Part shown: piece after piece, positions 1 to 12,441 of the stretch | How positions within the stretch are numbered: position 1 is the stretch's first letter | Layout: each line of letters opens with the position of its first letter | Source of the DNA: Gaeumannomyces sp. JS-464 | Taxonomy: Eukaryota > Ascomycota > Sordariomycetes > Magnaporthales > Magnaporthaceae | DNA: 64,000 bases | Assembly: GCA_002197995.1 (NCBI GenBank) | Contig: NGZR01000001.1 | Coordinates: 11,427,501-11,491,500 of the forward strand | Direction of reading: 5' to 3' | Position numbers and translations under genes: made by a program | The notes under the pieces: model-generated | What the model was told of the DNA's origin: nothing | Database searches by the model: none | Seen by the model: only the letters and a program-made list of their open reading frames with translations

Positions 1-2808
1 GGAGCATGTTCATGCGTTAGCCGGCCGGAGGCAGATCCTCCCCAATCTCTTTCTTGTTCCCCTTGCCTCGCGGCCGGGCCGCTCGGCAAAGCACAAGCAA
101 AGAAAGCACGAGGCGACATTTGAAAGAGAGACAAGCGGAATTGCGCCTGTCGGGCTGTCTGTTCCATCCGACTGGGGAGAGCGGGCTGAAGAGGGCTACG
201 AAATAAAATACGGCAGAAATTGGCTGACAAGGAATTACGAGACGGGCCGTTGGGGACGACAGGAACGAACCTATCCGGTTCCACAGGCGGCGGACACAAA
301 GGGTCGCCTTCTGCTGGGCGGCAGGCGCTGTGCGAGCCGTCCGGAAACTGAGAAAGCCAAATCAATCAGGCCTCTCTCCACTTTTTTCTTTTTCTTTTTC
401 GGATGGGGAAAGGGCCTTGGTACCCCAGTTTTTTGCTCGTCGTCCATCTCGCTCTGCTGTCAGTGCTGGTCCCTGCAAATCAACGTGATCCTGTCTCGGC
501 CCCGTTCTGCTGTGTTGGCAAAACAACACCCTTCGAGTCCGTCGGCTTAGGTTGCTCGCTGTCTCGCGATCGTCGCTTGATAACAGGCGCGCATGGCCAA
601 CCAGCGGGTGGCAATCGCCCCCATCTCTGGCTCGGATGGATTGTTTACTTTATTCATCTTTCTGCCCTGAGCCAACCCTGGTCGTCATGCCTGTGGTGGA
701 CGTCGATTGTTGCTGCTGCTGCTGCTGCACAAGCCGGCTTTGTCGTCAAGGACCAGTGGTCTGGCCCAATTGCCGCCACCTGCTCTTGGATTCCCCTCGA
801 CTGGCTACAGACAAGCCATAATTCACAGGATGAACGAACGGGGCCTTTCTGTTGCATGCCCGCCGATCGGCTGGCATAATCAACGACTCAGGCGGGGTGG
901 TCTGGACAACGCCCGCGTCTGCCGTGGCGTCTTGCAATTGCAGCGGCGGACTGGGCTGGGCTGTGTCTTTGTAAATGTGCGGCCGTCAAGTCTGGCTGAC
1001 GGCCATCACATCAACATCACCACTGGTGCTTGTGCAGGCCGGTGCAAAAACGGGCTCTCCAGTTTTCGGTTGGGCACACCAACAGTCTGGATCCCTTCTG
1101 CCAATTCGCCCTTTATGCCGTCTCTGTCCTCCCCAATCCCTTGCTGGCGTGTTTGACGATTGGGGCCTCTTTATTTTCCATGGGCCCCAAACGGTGTGCA
1201 ATCTTGTTTTCTGCCCTCCGCGAGTCGCCCCCGGTCGTCTGGCGCAGAAACTGACACCCCCGGCATCGCCCTTAGCGAGATTGGGGGAACCCCCCGGCAC
1301 CCCTATCGACATCCATCTCTCAGCCCACACCCCAGTCGAGCACCTTCATGCTGCTGCACAGCGACTCCCGGCGGATTCGCCCATTCTGTGGTCCCAAGCC
1401 CGCCAACGCCAGCCCAATTGAACCACTCGGCCCCAATCCACCACTGACGATCCGCCTGGAATTGGACGGTAGGTAGGCTGGCCAGTTTCGGGTTTCCGAC
1501 CCTCTCCCTGCGAGCGGCGTTTCCTGTCGTCTTGGGGGTCCTCTCTTTCTTCAATTCCATGCATCATTGTTTACGACGCCCGTGTTTCTCCTTCAACAGC
1601 GACTGCCAGCCCGAGGAGCCCGCCTGCTGGAAGGCCCCTGGACCCGGCCGACCCGCTTGATGCATTAGCCGTCGGTCTGTGCTGCGCACTGCTTGTCGAA
1701 TGCAGCATCTTGCGAGGCGTCGTGCAGAGACATTGGCGCACACAGACACAGACAGCGTGCCCAGCCGAGCCAGGCACACGCCCCCCCAACGAGCCCACTC
1801 TGGACAGCACACCTCACAGCAAGCACCGCGTAGAGCAGAGCATAGCAGCCGGCCCACTGCTGCGAGCGCACCTGTGCTAGCACGGCGGAGAAGCGCACGC
1901 TTTAACGTGAACCTCGCGATTCCTTGCCTCTCCCCCGTCTTTCTTGGAGCCCGCTACAGCCAACAGCGGGCCAGCCAGCCAGCCCGCCCGCCCCAGGTAG
2001 GCACACACTTTCTTTGTCCGCCGGCGCGACATTCAAACACGTCGCACGGTACCGTTTCGATCTCCCAGGCTCATCGCGCGAACCCGTTGCAGGCTGCAAG
2101 GTAAATATCGATTGCAGCTCGACGCCCGCCGTCTTTCGTTGTCGTGGCCGCCTTCGTTTGCGCCGGCCGAAGCAGCAGGAAACAGGACTCGTCCGCCAGC
2201 GTTGGAATCGGCAGGGCCCAAGCTCGACTCCTCCGCCTGTGTCAATTCCCGAACGAAGCAGAACTGATTGACGGGACCCGCCGCCCGGCTCCCTGGACCT
2301 ACACCCCTGGTCCCCTGGCCCTGCACCGTTTTTTAATCATACCCAAAAAGGAGCTTCCAGGGGTGTCGCTGGTCCATCGCCCTCTCTCTTTGATCGCCCC
2401 GTCTCCAGTCGTTCTTTTTGTCCCCCTTTTCAGGAAATCCAAGCCACATACGCACGCCTCTGGATACCTTGAGCAGAAGTCATTCTTTTCCCTCGACCTC
2501 CCTCTTCAACGGGAGATACCCTCCCTCCTGCAGCCCTGTTTGCCTTTTCTCCTCCTCACCGCGTTTTTGCCCCCTAATCCTGCCGCGGCCCTGCACCAGC
2601 CAGTCCACCTGAATGCCCCCGTAACCGCTGCAAGCTCTTTCGACAAGAGCTTCTTCCACCTAGGGCTCAGGTCAGTTTGTGTTGGCGCGGCTCCCTCCAC
2701 GGATTGCCACGCTGACCAGCTGCCGCAGGACGGAGCCTCTGTTTGTTGCAGAGCGAAAAGGGAGCGTCGACAAACCGCCGCCGCGCCGTCACCCACACCA
2801 CCGCAGAA
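1..2808. other. Upstream region and probable leader of the Ime2-like kinase
   Basis: No convincing gene is seen. The last 700 bases are pyrimidine-rich and probably hold promoter and 5' leader. A three-codon upstream reading frame (ATG at 2613, stop at 2622-2624) precedes the kinase start. A 220-codon frame without an ATG (from 2144) stops at 2810-2812 and overlaps the kinase ATG as ATGA; its composition is not protein-like. Confidence 0.5.
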
Positions 2809-5253
2809 ATGACGGTCGCACACGATCACGGCCACCGGTCGTCCTCGACCCATCCCCCGGCAAACATGCTGGCCCTCGAGGATAGGTTCGAGGTCCTGAA
2901 GGAGATTGGAGATGGAAGCTTTGGAAGCGTGGCTCTGGCCCGCGTCCGCACAGCAGGAGCCAGTGTTGCCCGAAGGGGCACGGTGGTAAGTTGTCGACTG
3001 CTAGAACTGGAAGCAGCTGTTGTCCCGGGAAACGGGCACAGAGGCAGCGACTGACCAGCACACGTTTGCTCGCGCCAGGTTGCCATCAAGACGATGAAGA
3101 AGACGTTCGAGTCTTTTACTCCCTGCCTGGAGCTCCGCGAAGTCGTTTTCCTGAGGACGCTGCCCGCCCACGCCCATCTCGTGCCCGCCCTCGACATCTT
3201 CCTGGACCCCTTCAGCAAGAAGCTGCACATCGCCATGGAGTACATGGAGGGAAACCTCTACCAACTGATGAAGGCTAGGGAACACAAGTGCCTGGACAAC
3301 TCTAGCGTTAAGAGCATTCTGTTCCAGATCATGCAGGGTCTGGAGCACATCCACGCCCACAGCTTTTTCCACCGCGACATCAAACCCGAGAACATTCTGG
3401 TGTCGACAAACGGCCACCAGGAATCCACCACCTCATTCAGGCGATACTCTTCCTTGGTCAACGGCGCCTCCACGCAGGCATACACGGTTAAGATCGCCGA
3501 TTTTGGTCTTGCCAGGGAAACACACTCAAAGCTTCCGTACACGACTTACGTTTCGACAAGATGGTATAGGGCACCCGAGGTGCTCTTGCGGGCCGGCGAG
3601 TACTCGGCTCCGGTTGACATTTGGGCTGTGGGCGCCATGGCCGTCGAGGTGGCCACGCTGAAGCCGCTGTTTCCTGGTGGCAACGAGGTCGATCAGGTCT
3701 GGAGGGTGTGCGAGATTATGGGCAGCCCAGGGAACTGGTACAACAAATCGGGTGCAAGGGTAGGTGGCGGTGACTGGAGGGAAGGAACGAGGTTGGCTGG
3801 AAAGCTTGGGTTCTCGTTCCCCAAGATGGCACCGCACGCTATGGACACGATCCTGCAGTCCCCTCAATGGCCCGCCTCTCTGAGCCACTTCGTCACCTGG
3901 TGTCTCATGTGGGATCCGAAGGCCAGGCCAACCTCGACGCAGGCTCTGGCCCACGAGTACTTCAACGACGCTGTCGATCCCCTCAGGCCCAAGTCGTCGG
4001 CCTCGAGGATACTGGGCCGTAAGCATTCGGATCTTCGCTCTGGATCCAAGGACTCGGCCACGTCCACCCCCACATCATCAAAGCCATCGTGGTTTAGGAA
4101 ATCGCTCATTGGGCGGAGCGAGAGCAACGACAGCACTCCCCCGCCGCCAGTTGCCAAAGACGTCTCGCCGAGACCATCGCCGCCAGTGCACACCGTGTCC
4201 GAGACCTCGAACCCGAAGACAAAGCCTGCCGCCTCCAAGAGGACAACATGGACTAACGGTCCGTCGAACGTCGCGCCGATGCCTATTCTCCCGTCGATCA
4301 AGCCGATCTCGCCTCTTTCCGACACCGTCACGGCTCAGGCCAAGACGCCCTCATACAACGATTCGTACGCCAATGGAGCCACTCAGCGTGGTAACGAGAA
4401 GGTTTCCAAGAAGATTGGCCGTCAGCTCTCGGTCGCGTCGAGCACGAACAACTACGCCGAAATTCACAGGCAACAGGCCGAAAGGGCTCTGAACGGGAAT
4501 GGTGGGGTTTCGTCACCCCCGAGCGCCCACAAGGAGAGCTTCTTCTCGCACTTGCGCAAGAGGGCTCGCAGGTTCTCGGGAAGGCATCAGACTCCCATGT
4601 CGCCCACATCGGATGACGTTGAGGCCCAGGCGGGATGTGGTCCCTGGGGCAGCAACCGCTCCTCCATGGTCATCGACCAGCCGGCACCCGTCGCCAAGGA
4701 TGGTGTGTACGAGGCACACCACGCCTCGGAGGCTCTGCTGCCGCCCGCAGTCCCTGTGCATAACCTTAATGCGAGCACGAGCACCCTGAAGAGGCATCAT
4801 TCCCTCCCCCACCACCAGCCGAGGTCTGTCGACAACCTCATCGCAACCAACCGCAACGGCGCTGGTGGGCCCGTATCGAGTCGAACAAGGAGGGCACAGG
4901 CCGTCCAAGGCGTCCATCAGTACGACGCACCGGACGAAGAAGACGAGCTCCTGGACGAGGTGCTGAACTCGACGCAGAAGGCCATGCACCGCCTTGATAA
5001 AGACCCTAAGCCGCTGGGGCGGTCGGCCAGCAGCGTGGCCATTTCGCACACGAACCCGTACCCGACCCCATCGCCCTCGGCTAACGGCAACTCGGTTCTG
5101 TTCGGCGACGGACAGGAGGCCGTGACCCCCAAGCCGCTCAACCTCCAGAAGAAGACGGCGGCCGAACACAAGTGGCCAACGCCGCCGTACGAGGAGAGCG
5201 AGTGGGCCGCGTCGGCTTCGGCCAGCATTTGGGCGGCGAGCAATCGGTTCTAG
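2809..5253 (+). CDS. ime2: Ime2/MAK-type serine/threonine protein kinase
   Basis: Two exons, 2809-2985 and 3079-5253, joined by a 93-nt intron (GTAAGT...CCAG); 783 residues. Seen: glycine loop GDGSFGSV at 34-41, catalytic lysine in VAIK (K63), HRDIKPEN from 157, DFG at 200-202, and an activation loop TTY at 214-216 followed by VSTRWYRAPE. The T-x-Y loop and STRWYRAPE are hallmarks of the MAK/ICK/Ime2 branch related to CDKs and MAPKs. Known members control entry into meiosis or sexual development (Ime2, Neurospora ime-2) and cilium length in animals. The C-terminal half (from about residue 365) is Ser/Pro-rich and low in complexity, as usual for the family. Start chosen at the first in-frame ATG; M20 is an alternative just before the kinase domain. 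Substrates cannot be inferred. Confidence 0.9.
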
Positions 5254-8200
5254 AGGGACAACCACGATTGCTCGTGGCCCGCCCGCCCTCGTCTGAATCA
5301 GCATCATCGTTATTCATCAGCAACACCAAACTCATCGACACTGGCGCGACATCAGTTTTTCTCGTTCAACTACAGAGGTTTCTTCTATTTTTACAACATG
5401 GGACGGTGTTTCGGCGTTGAAGCACGCTTGCTTCTTTGTGTCTTTATATGGGTGGTCTGGACAATTGCATTCATTCATCGCTTTTTTTCAGCCGTTGTCG
5501 TGGATCGCTTTTATCGTTCCTTCTATCCCGACAACTTCGTCTTCCACCCTGTTGGCATTTTTTTTTTTTGCCACAATTTCCACCTTTTTCTTCATGATAG
5601 GACCGGTGTCCACTGCTCTGAGCCACTGCGCGGCCATCATCGCATGCATGGTGACTAGGTTCTCTTCTTGGTCTGATTCTCAGCGCATCGTTTACCAAGC
5701 GAACAACACACAGGAAATGCCGCGTCATTGTAATGCGCTGACGAGGCTTTTTGAGGGGTTTTGTTTTTCTACCAGGCCCTGGAACGTTTTCGACAGCGCC
5801 TTGATTTTTTTTTCTTTCTGTCTCTTATTTCTCTCATCTACGTCCAATGTTTACTCGTCGCCTGGACTCATTACTGTCTGCCAGTTTTCGTTTGTTCTCA
5901 CTTTCCGTCGAAAAGAAAAATACCCATATAGATTGTACGGCTGGCCGCCCCCTTTTTTTTTCGAAATAAGAAGCGGAGGCCAGATAACCAGGGCATCATA
6001 TCCACCCCAGATATATGCACTATTCTTTTTCTATTGAGCTCTTTCATTTGTCAGACCTTTTTCCCCCTCCCCTATGTGTGGGTTCATATTTGTTTCTTTT
6101 ATTATTTCCCTCATGTCCATACCTATAGCAGGCAAACCCGGCGATCAGGGGAGGGCGGTGGAGGAAACAAGGGGGTGTCTTGCTAGTTAGATCACTCTTG
6201 TCTATCTTACCCAATCATGCTTTTTTGATCTCAGCTCAGACGGACTTTTTTCCACCATCCACACCATTCTTCTCTCTGTCTCTCTGTCTCCTCACCTGTT
6301 CAAGGGCATGGCCTGCTCCGTGTTCCCAGCCGCCCCTCGCCACCCGGTGTTCCGTCGCTGGGGTTCTCATGTCTTTTGGCAGGTTGGTACCCCGCCCCGC
6401 TCCCAGGCTCTTCCTTCTACTTTTTTCTTTCCTCTCTCTATATTCCCTCTACTATATAGACAGTCTCTGTTCGTCGCACGGGCAAGCCTTGAGCCATCTT
6501 CTTTCCTTTGTCTACTGCCACTGCATCAGAAATGTGGTTCGGGGGAAAAAGCTATCTCATCAGGGCAGGCGTCCTCCTCGCCGGATCTTTTTCTTCTTTT
6601 CGTTTTTGCTCCATCCTCTACAGCCTTTTCCTTGAATCTCTTTTTTCAGGTACCTCTCTCTATTCCACACACTTTTTTTTTTTTTTCCTGTTGTATATGA
6701 AGGTGTATTGTGTGTTTTTCCGAGCACCGACACCCCCAGAAACGGCCGGGCTCCAAAAAGGGGGAAGAAAAAAAAAAAAAAAGTGAAGGGTTCGGCTGGT
6801 TCCTGGGGTGAGGGTGAGGTGGATGATAATTGGAAGTGCAATGCGAGAATATACGAAGCTGCTGTGCCCGTGGCTCCTTGTTCTGTGATGGTCGATCGTG
6901 GTAGCTTTCGGGGATACACACATACCGTACCATGACATCGGGCGTGTGGTGGCTGGTGGTTCTGCATCCTTCTCCGATGTGCTGCATGTTGTCCGCCTCG
7001 CTAGGCTGTTCGTTTATTATTTGGGATTTGTAAAACCTGAGATTCTGACCTCTCCTAGTCCTAATCGTACTCTTTCTCTTTTCGGCTGATCCATCCTGGC
7101 AAGCCATTGAGGCGCAGCTGCTTCATGAGCGTCCGCACATCCTCCACCACGCCGCAGCTGGAGAGGCTGTGAGCCACGAGCCTTCTATCTGAGGCGCACG
7201 TGTTTTGGTGGCGATCTCCCGCCGAACGCCGCCGTTTATCCATGTTTCCACACACGCGTGTTTTCTGAGACATAAAACAAATCCACGAAATGCTTGGCCC
7301 CTTCTCCTTGGGTTTGGCGGGCTTCTGTGCAGCAGGTCAGACCTCCCGCATTTTCTGCAATGCAAAACTGACCGAGGTGATGACGTCGGGAAGCCAATTG
7401 TTGGATGAAAAAAAAAGCGATTGGACCAAAAGCGGAGTAGGCTGGGCTGACGAAAGATGCAGACGCACAAACGCACGCACGTCGTCTCGCACCTTGGGAT
7501 GCCTTAGGGGGCAGTGAAAGACGACAGAAAGGGAGGCGGTGCAAACGCAGCGGATGCAGTGATGCAGTGATGCAGTTGGGCGGGCTGGCAGAAATACTGC
7601 TGCCTGCCACGCCAACACCAGACGGGAAGGCGCCCCTCCTGCCGTTTTAGGGGGCGCGAAGGGGGATTCGAGCAACGTGCCGCAAGGATACGAAGGAATT
7701 CCGAGCAAGATGCGACGAGGGGCCGTCTTCTCTCAAAAGCGTCGTCATCCAGGTATACGATGTGACAATTGGGAGCTCCTTACCTTAGGCAGACATTTTT
7801 TTTTTTTTTTTCTCTCTTCGTCTTTGCCCCTTGCCCGCTTTTGGTCCAGAAGCATCGCCTGTCGAACTAAGAGGCGTTTGGTTCGCATTCCTGCGGGCTG
7901 CGGAGGAGAGATTGGCCTGAGAGGGTGGGGGATTCCACAGTACACCGCATGCGCAGGCTTGGGGAGAGCTAAGCAGAAAAGAAAAAAAAAAAGAAAATAC
8001 GGCAGAACATCAGAGAAACACGCCTGACACACCAAGAACCAGGCCTCACGTTCTCGCCTTGTCAGACTCTGTGCCGACCAAGCTGATCCCGATCGACAGG
8101 AGAAGACTGGAAAACTCGAAGCTCGACTTGGCTTTTGCCGCCGCGTCTGCGCCAACAACCCACCTTTTTTTCCGTCTCACATCCCCGCGCGCAGCCATCA

Positions 8201-8758
8201 GACGACGGCCGCTGGCTCCCGCTGCACACACACACACACACACGCGTGCGCGCGCGCCTTCAGCCCCTCACCACCCAGAGTCCCGGGTCTGGCGTGGCCG
8301 GAGTCCGCCATCGACGAGGCTCATCAGTCGCGTCTCCCGTCCCTCTCGCCACCAGCCCCGGACAAGCTCCGCTGCACTGGGGTTTTGTTTGGTCTCTTTT
8401 CGCCTCCATTGGGCAACCCCGACTCTTTTTTGCCACCCAGCCGTCTGTCTCCTCCTGGCTTGGCGGCTCCCCACGCCCCGGGGCTCCATCTCACGCGGAG
8501 GAGGGCGCCGGACTCAATCAGGCGCTTGCGCTTGAGTTGCTGTTTGGCGCATGTCGAGCAGGGCATCCGGACGGCGTTTGTGCGCTGCCTCTTTCTGAGC
8601 CGGGCTTTCTCCCCCTGCTTTCCCTGCCCGGGCCAGCTGCGTAGAGCCGGTTCGAGGGGCCCTGCCCGTCCGTTCTCCGGCCTCGTCATCGCCGGACCGG
8701 AGATATCACACGGGAAACACACCATCCACCAAGAGCAGCCAAACGCCAGCCAGACACC
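5254..8758. other. Long intergenic region, T-rich
   Basis: The first 800-1000 bases are strongly T-rich on the plus strand and probably contain the 3' UTR of the kinase gene. T runs sit near 5560, 6670 and 7797, and an A run is at 6769-6782. An 8-base unit (GATGCAGT) is repeated three times at 7552-7575 and a CA/GC dinucleotide tract lies at 8225-8256. The last 500 bases are C/T-rich and likely form the promoter and leader of the Hsp70-like gene. Open frames here have T-run translations and no recognisable domain. Confidence 0.5.
8225..8256. repeat. CA/GC dinucleotide tract
   Basis: CA repeats passing into alternating GC, 500 bp before the Hsp70-like start. Confidence 0.9.
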
Positions 8759-10865
8759 ATGGCTAGCTACAACCTGCCCATCCGGTCGGTCTCGTCCACC
8801 TCCACGGCGAGCTCGACAAGGAATCAGGACTCCATGTCGGGCCAGAGCACTCCGCCTTCGTCGACTGGCGCCGCTGGGCCCGCAAGGGACTTTGCTCCCA
8901 TCGCCGACCGCTTAATTGTCGGCGTCGACTTTGGAACCACATTCTCCGGGTGAGGATCCCTCATCAGCTCACTTTCAAACAAGCACTCAAGCCCCACTAA
9001 CCCCAACCACAGCGTCGCCGCCGTGTACACGTCCACACCGGACGACATCGAGATCATCAAGACGTGGCCGGGCGGCAACGGCATCACGTCGGACAAGGTC
9101 CCGACCGAGATCTCGTACGACGTGCCGCCCGACGCGCCCGTCGGCACAGACCCGACGGTCAAGTGGGGGTTCCAGTTCCGGCCCGAGGACTCGCGCCTGC
9201 GGTGCATCAAACTGTTCCTGGACCGGTCGCAGAAGCTGCCCTTCTACGTCAGCCAGCTCGAGACGGCGACGCAGCTGCGCCGCCACAACAAGACGGTCGT
9301 CGACGCCGTCTCGGACTACCTGACCCAGGTCCACCGCCACACCATGGACACGCTGACGCGCCGCTACGGCGAGAGCTTCATGGCGTCGACAAAGGTCGAC
9401 TACGTCCTCACCTGCCCGGCCGTCTGGTCCGACGCTGCGAAGAACACGACGCTGCAGGCGGCCGAGCGTGCGGGCATGGGCGCGCGCGCGAGCATCTCGA
9501 TGATCAGCGAGCCCGAGGCCGCTGCCGTCTACACGCTCAAGGCGATCCAGCCCAATCACCTCAACGTTGGCGACAACTTCATCGTGTGCGACGGCGGCGG
9601 CGGCACGGTGGACCTGATCGCGTACAAGGTCATGTCGCTCAAGCCGCTGCGCGTCGAGGAGTCGGCCGTGGGCACGGGCGGGCTCTGCGGCAGCGCCTTT
9701 CTGAACTACAGGTTCGAGGAGCACGTCAAGGGCCGGCTGGGCGCGAGTAGATTTGACGACATGAAGGTCAAGAAGAACAAGACGTGGCAGATGGGGCTGC
9801 GGTACTTTGAGGATTATATCAAGAGGAATTTTAACGAGGAGTCGGATGAGTTCAACGTGCCGTGAGTTTTGCCTTTGGACCCCTGGAGCTGTGCTGGATG
9901 CACTGACAAAGGAGAAATAGTTTCCCCGGCCTACCCGACGACGAGGAGGCCAACATCGACTCGGGCTTCATGATCCTGACGGTGGCCCAGGTGAAGGAGA
10001 TCTTCGAGCCCGTGGTCAAGGAGGTGTGCGACCTGGTGCAGGGCCAGGTCGACGGCCTGCGGGCAAAAGGCGGCGTCGTGTCGGGCATCATCCTGGTGGG
10101 CGGCTTCGGGCAGAGCGACTACCTGTACCGGCGGCTCAAGGCGCACTTCACGAGCGCGGCACCCCCACCCTACAGCGAGAGGCCGACGCACGCCAGCTCG
10201 TCGAGCCAGGGGGAGGGGACGACAACGCGTCGATCGAGGTGATGCAGCCGCTCTACGCGTGGACGGCGGTCGTCAGGGGGCGGTGCTGCGGGGGCTGGAG
10301 GGCAACATGGTCATCTCGCGCAAGGCGAGGTACCACTACGGCACGTCGTACGCGACTGTCTACGACGAGGACAAGCACTCGGTCAACGAGCGGTACTGGT
10401 CGCCGCTGTGGGAGCGGTGGATGGTGTCGGATCGGATGCAGTGGCATATTGCCAAGGTGTGTTTTTTTTTTTTGTCTCTTCCTGGTTTCCCCCACTATAG
10501 AAGACGCTATCTGACGCAGGGATGCCACACGCAGGGAGAGGCGATATCGCCGCTCTCGCCGATCGCGTTCCACTACACGCGCAACTTCCGCCCGGGGCAG
10601 TCGCTGGTGGTGACGGACGACCTGATCGCGTGCGAGGCGGACGAGCCGCCGTCGGCCTACACGCGCGACCTGATCCACACGTGCACGCTGACGACGGACC
10701 TCAACGCCGTGCCGCGGAGCCTGTTCACGCGGCTGACGACGACGGGGCGTCGAGTTTGACAACCTGGACTTCACGCTCGAGATGATTGTCGACAGCGCGG
10801 GGCTGGGGTTCGAGCTCAAGGTTGATGGGGTTAGGTATGGGCGGGTCGAGGCGGAGTTTCATTAG
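8759..10865 (+). CDS. Hsp70-like actin-fold ATPase, reading frame broken by three 1-base indels
   Basis: Four exons: 8759-8949, 9013-9861, 9921-10456 and 10535-10865. Seen: phosphate-1 motif VGVDFGTTFSG (about 54-64), phosphate-2 motif DGGGGTVDL, and adenosine motif LVGGFGQSDYL. These mark the Hsp70/actin ATPase fold, but there is no Hsp70 peptide-binding domain, matching the large fungal group of Hsp70-like proteins of about 600 residues whose role is mostly unknown. The frame needs three corrections: one missing base near 10210-10220, one missing G in the run at 10276-10280, and one extra G at 10744-10747. With these the exons sum to 1908 nt, giving 635 residues. Family-like sequence continues on both sides of each break, so it is either an assembly problem or a very recent pseudogene. 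Confidence 0.85.
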
Positions 10866-11586
10866 CTTTTTATGTATTCATTTGATTCTTTTAATCTTGA
10901 GGGAGTTGGTTCTGGGTGGATGTTGGGTATCGGAACTGGCCCCAGGCGCTGTTTGTTGATCTTTCATGTTGATTTCTCTGCTGTTTTCTTGATCTACCTT
11001 TTTGGACATTCGCCGTTTCCGATGCTAAATATTCACCAGCGGCGATGGGGTTTTCCATCTACTGTTGTTACACATGGAGGAGCCTACTCCAGCATTTCAT
11101 CCTTCAGGAACGGGCTATGGAGCTTCATCGCTTGTTTTACGCGAAGCCAAGCATACCACCTAATAATACAAACAACAAAAATTGGCTACAGTGGTGTACA
11201 ATTACATGAAAGGACGACTCGTTGGCCGTCCAGAGCCTATCTCTCTGCTCCTATCTTGTTACGCGTCTGGGGTATAAAAACGATAGAAAAGAAACAATGG
11301 AGAAGCGGAGTGAGGAGATACAGGCCAGATGGTTAGAACCTATCCAGGCCAGCCTTCATCAAGCAAAACAGGATAGAAAGAAAGACCCGGGGGACATCAT
11401 TGGAGTGGGCTGGGTGCTGATCGTGGAATAAAAGTGGACCGCGGTTGCCTGTTGCGGGTGTTTGTGGTGTTCCTTCCTGCTGGGGGCGAAAAAAAAACAA
11501 AACCGACACAGCCCCAAAAACTCGAGGCCAACTCAAACTCGACTACCATCCACCACCAAAAAAGTGTTTCTGTTCTTTTTGCCGTG
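10866..11586. other. Convergent intergenic region
   Basis: Lies between the convergent Hsp70-like (+) and Cys/His-rich (-) genes. It is AT-richer than the flanks and probably holds both 3' UTRs. No gene seen. Confidence 0.5.
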
Positions 11587-12441
11587 CTAATTCTTGATCT
11601 TCTTTTTCTTCTCCTTCTCTTCCTTCCTGCGCAGACGATCCTCCCTGGCCTGGTCGAACACCACCTGGCCCCTGTCGGTCCTGCGCGCGTGCGTGCGCGG
11701 CGACGACGCGGGCTTGTCGGCGCCCGCGAGCCGCATCCGCCTCAGCGACTCGGGCAGCTCCGTGTACTGCATGCAGCGGTCGAAGGTGGCATCGTCGATG
11801 ATGGCGTGCTTGTGCAGGTGCTTGATAACGTTAAAGTCGGGCCGGATGTGCATGTACGCGCACCCGTCAAAGATGTGGTCGGCCACGTGCCGCAGGCGCG
11901 CCTCGAACTGGAGCCGGCGCGCCGCCTGCTGCTTGCTTGCTGCCGGCGGCCTCGGCGCCGTCGAAGACGGCATCGTTGCAGAACCAGCACCGCGACTTGG
12001 CGGGGAACCGGCCGCGCAGGTGGTCCGACACGTGCGCGACCCAGCCGTCGACCTCGTGCGCGCCGAACGACCACGGGCAGCCCAGCAGGTCGCGGAACTC
12101 GCACACCAGCGGCCCCTCGGCGGCCGTGTAGGCCGTGTCGAACGAGTACACGGAGCTGCTGCTCCTGCCCGAGGCGAAGAGGGTCGTCATGGTCGAGGAG
12201 GCGCCGTCGTCGTCGTCGGCCACGACCGACACCGACCGGGCGTAAGCGCTGCTCTTGCTGGTGCTGCGCCTGCTGGTGCTGGTGCTGCCGGCCGGCCGGC
12301 TGCCGTGCCGCGGCTGGAGCTGCTGGTGCTGCTGATCTGGAAGGGCTGCGATGAGGGTCTGCGGTATTTCTTGCGTGCGCGCCCTCCTGTGGCGTCGTGC
12401 TGCTGATGCTGCCTCTGCTGCTCTGGCGGCTTACCAGTCAT
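11587..12441 (-). CDS. Uncharacterised fungal Cys/His-rich protein, two compensating frameshifts
   Basis: The conserved core is CEFRDLLGCPWSFGAHEV followed by WVAHVSDHL and CWFCND, then FEARLRHVADHIFDG and CMQYTELPE. The spaced C and H residues suggest a zinc-binding module similar to those in fungal proteins of unknown function; this is inference. The N-terminus from ATG 12441 (MTGKPPEQQRQHQQH) is Gln/Ser-rich and the C-terminus is a lysine tail. Three reading frames are needed: the start frame to about 12300-12250, a second through about 11970-11940, then back to the first. The first shift fits one missing base in a GGCC-rich stretch. The second fits a duplicated AAGC unit (AGCAAGCAAGC on the minus strand near 11933-11945) or one extra base. 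Corrected length is about 283-284 residues. An intron is not supported at either site. Confidence 0.6.

Noticed and set aside
2144..2812. 222-codon frame upstream of the kinase
   Set aside because: It begins at GTG, has no ATG start, and its sequence is low-complexity; treated as leader.
5417..6037. 206-codon frame with many hydrophobic residues
   Set aside because: Hydrophobicity comes from T-rich 3' UTR sequence (Phe/Leu/Ser codons), not from a conserved membrane protein.
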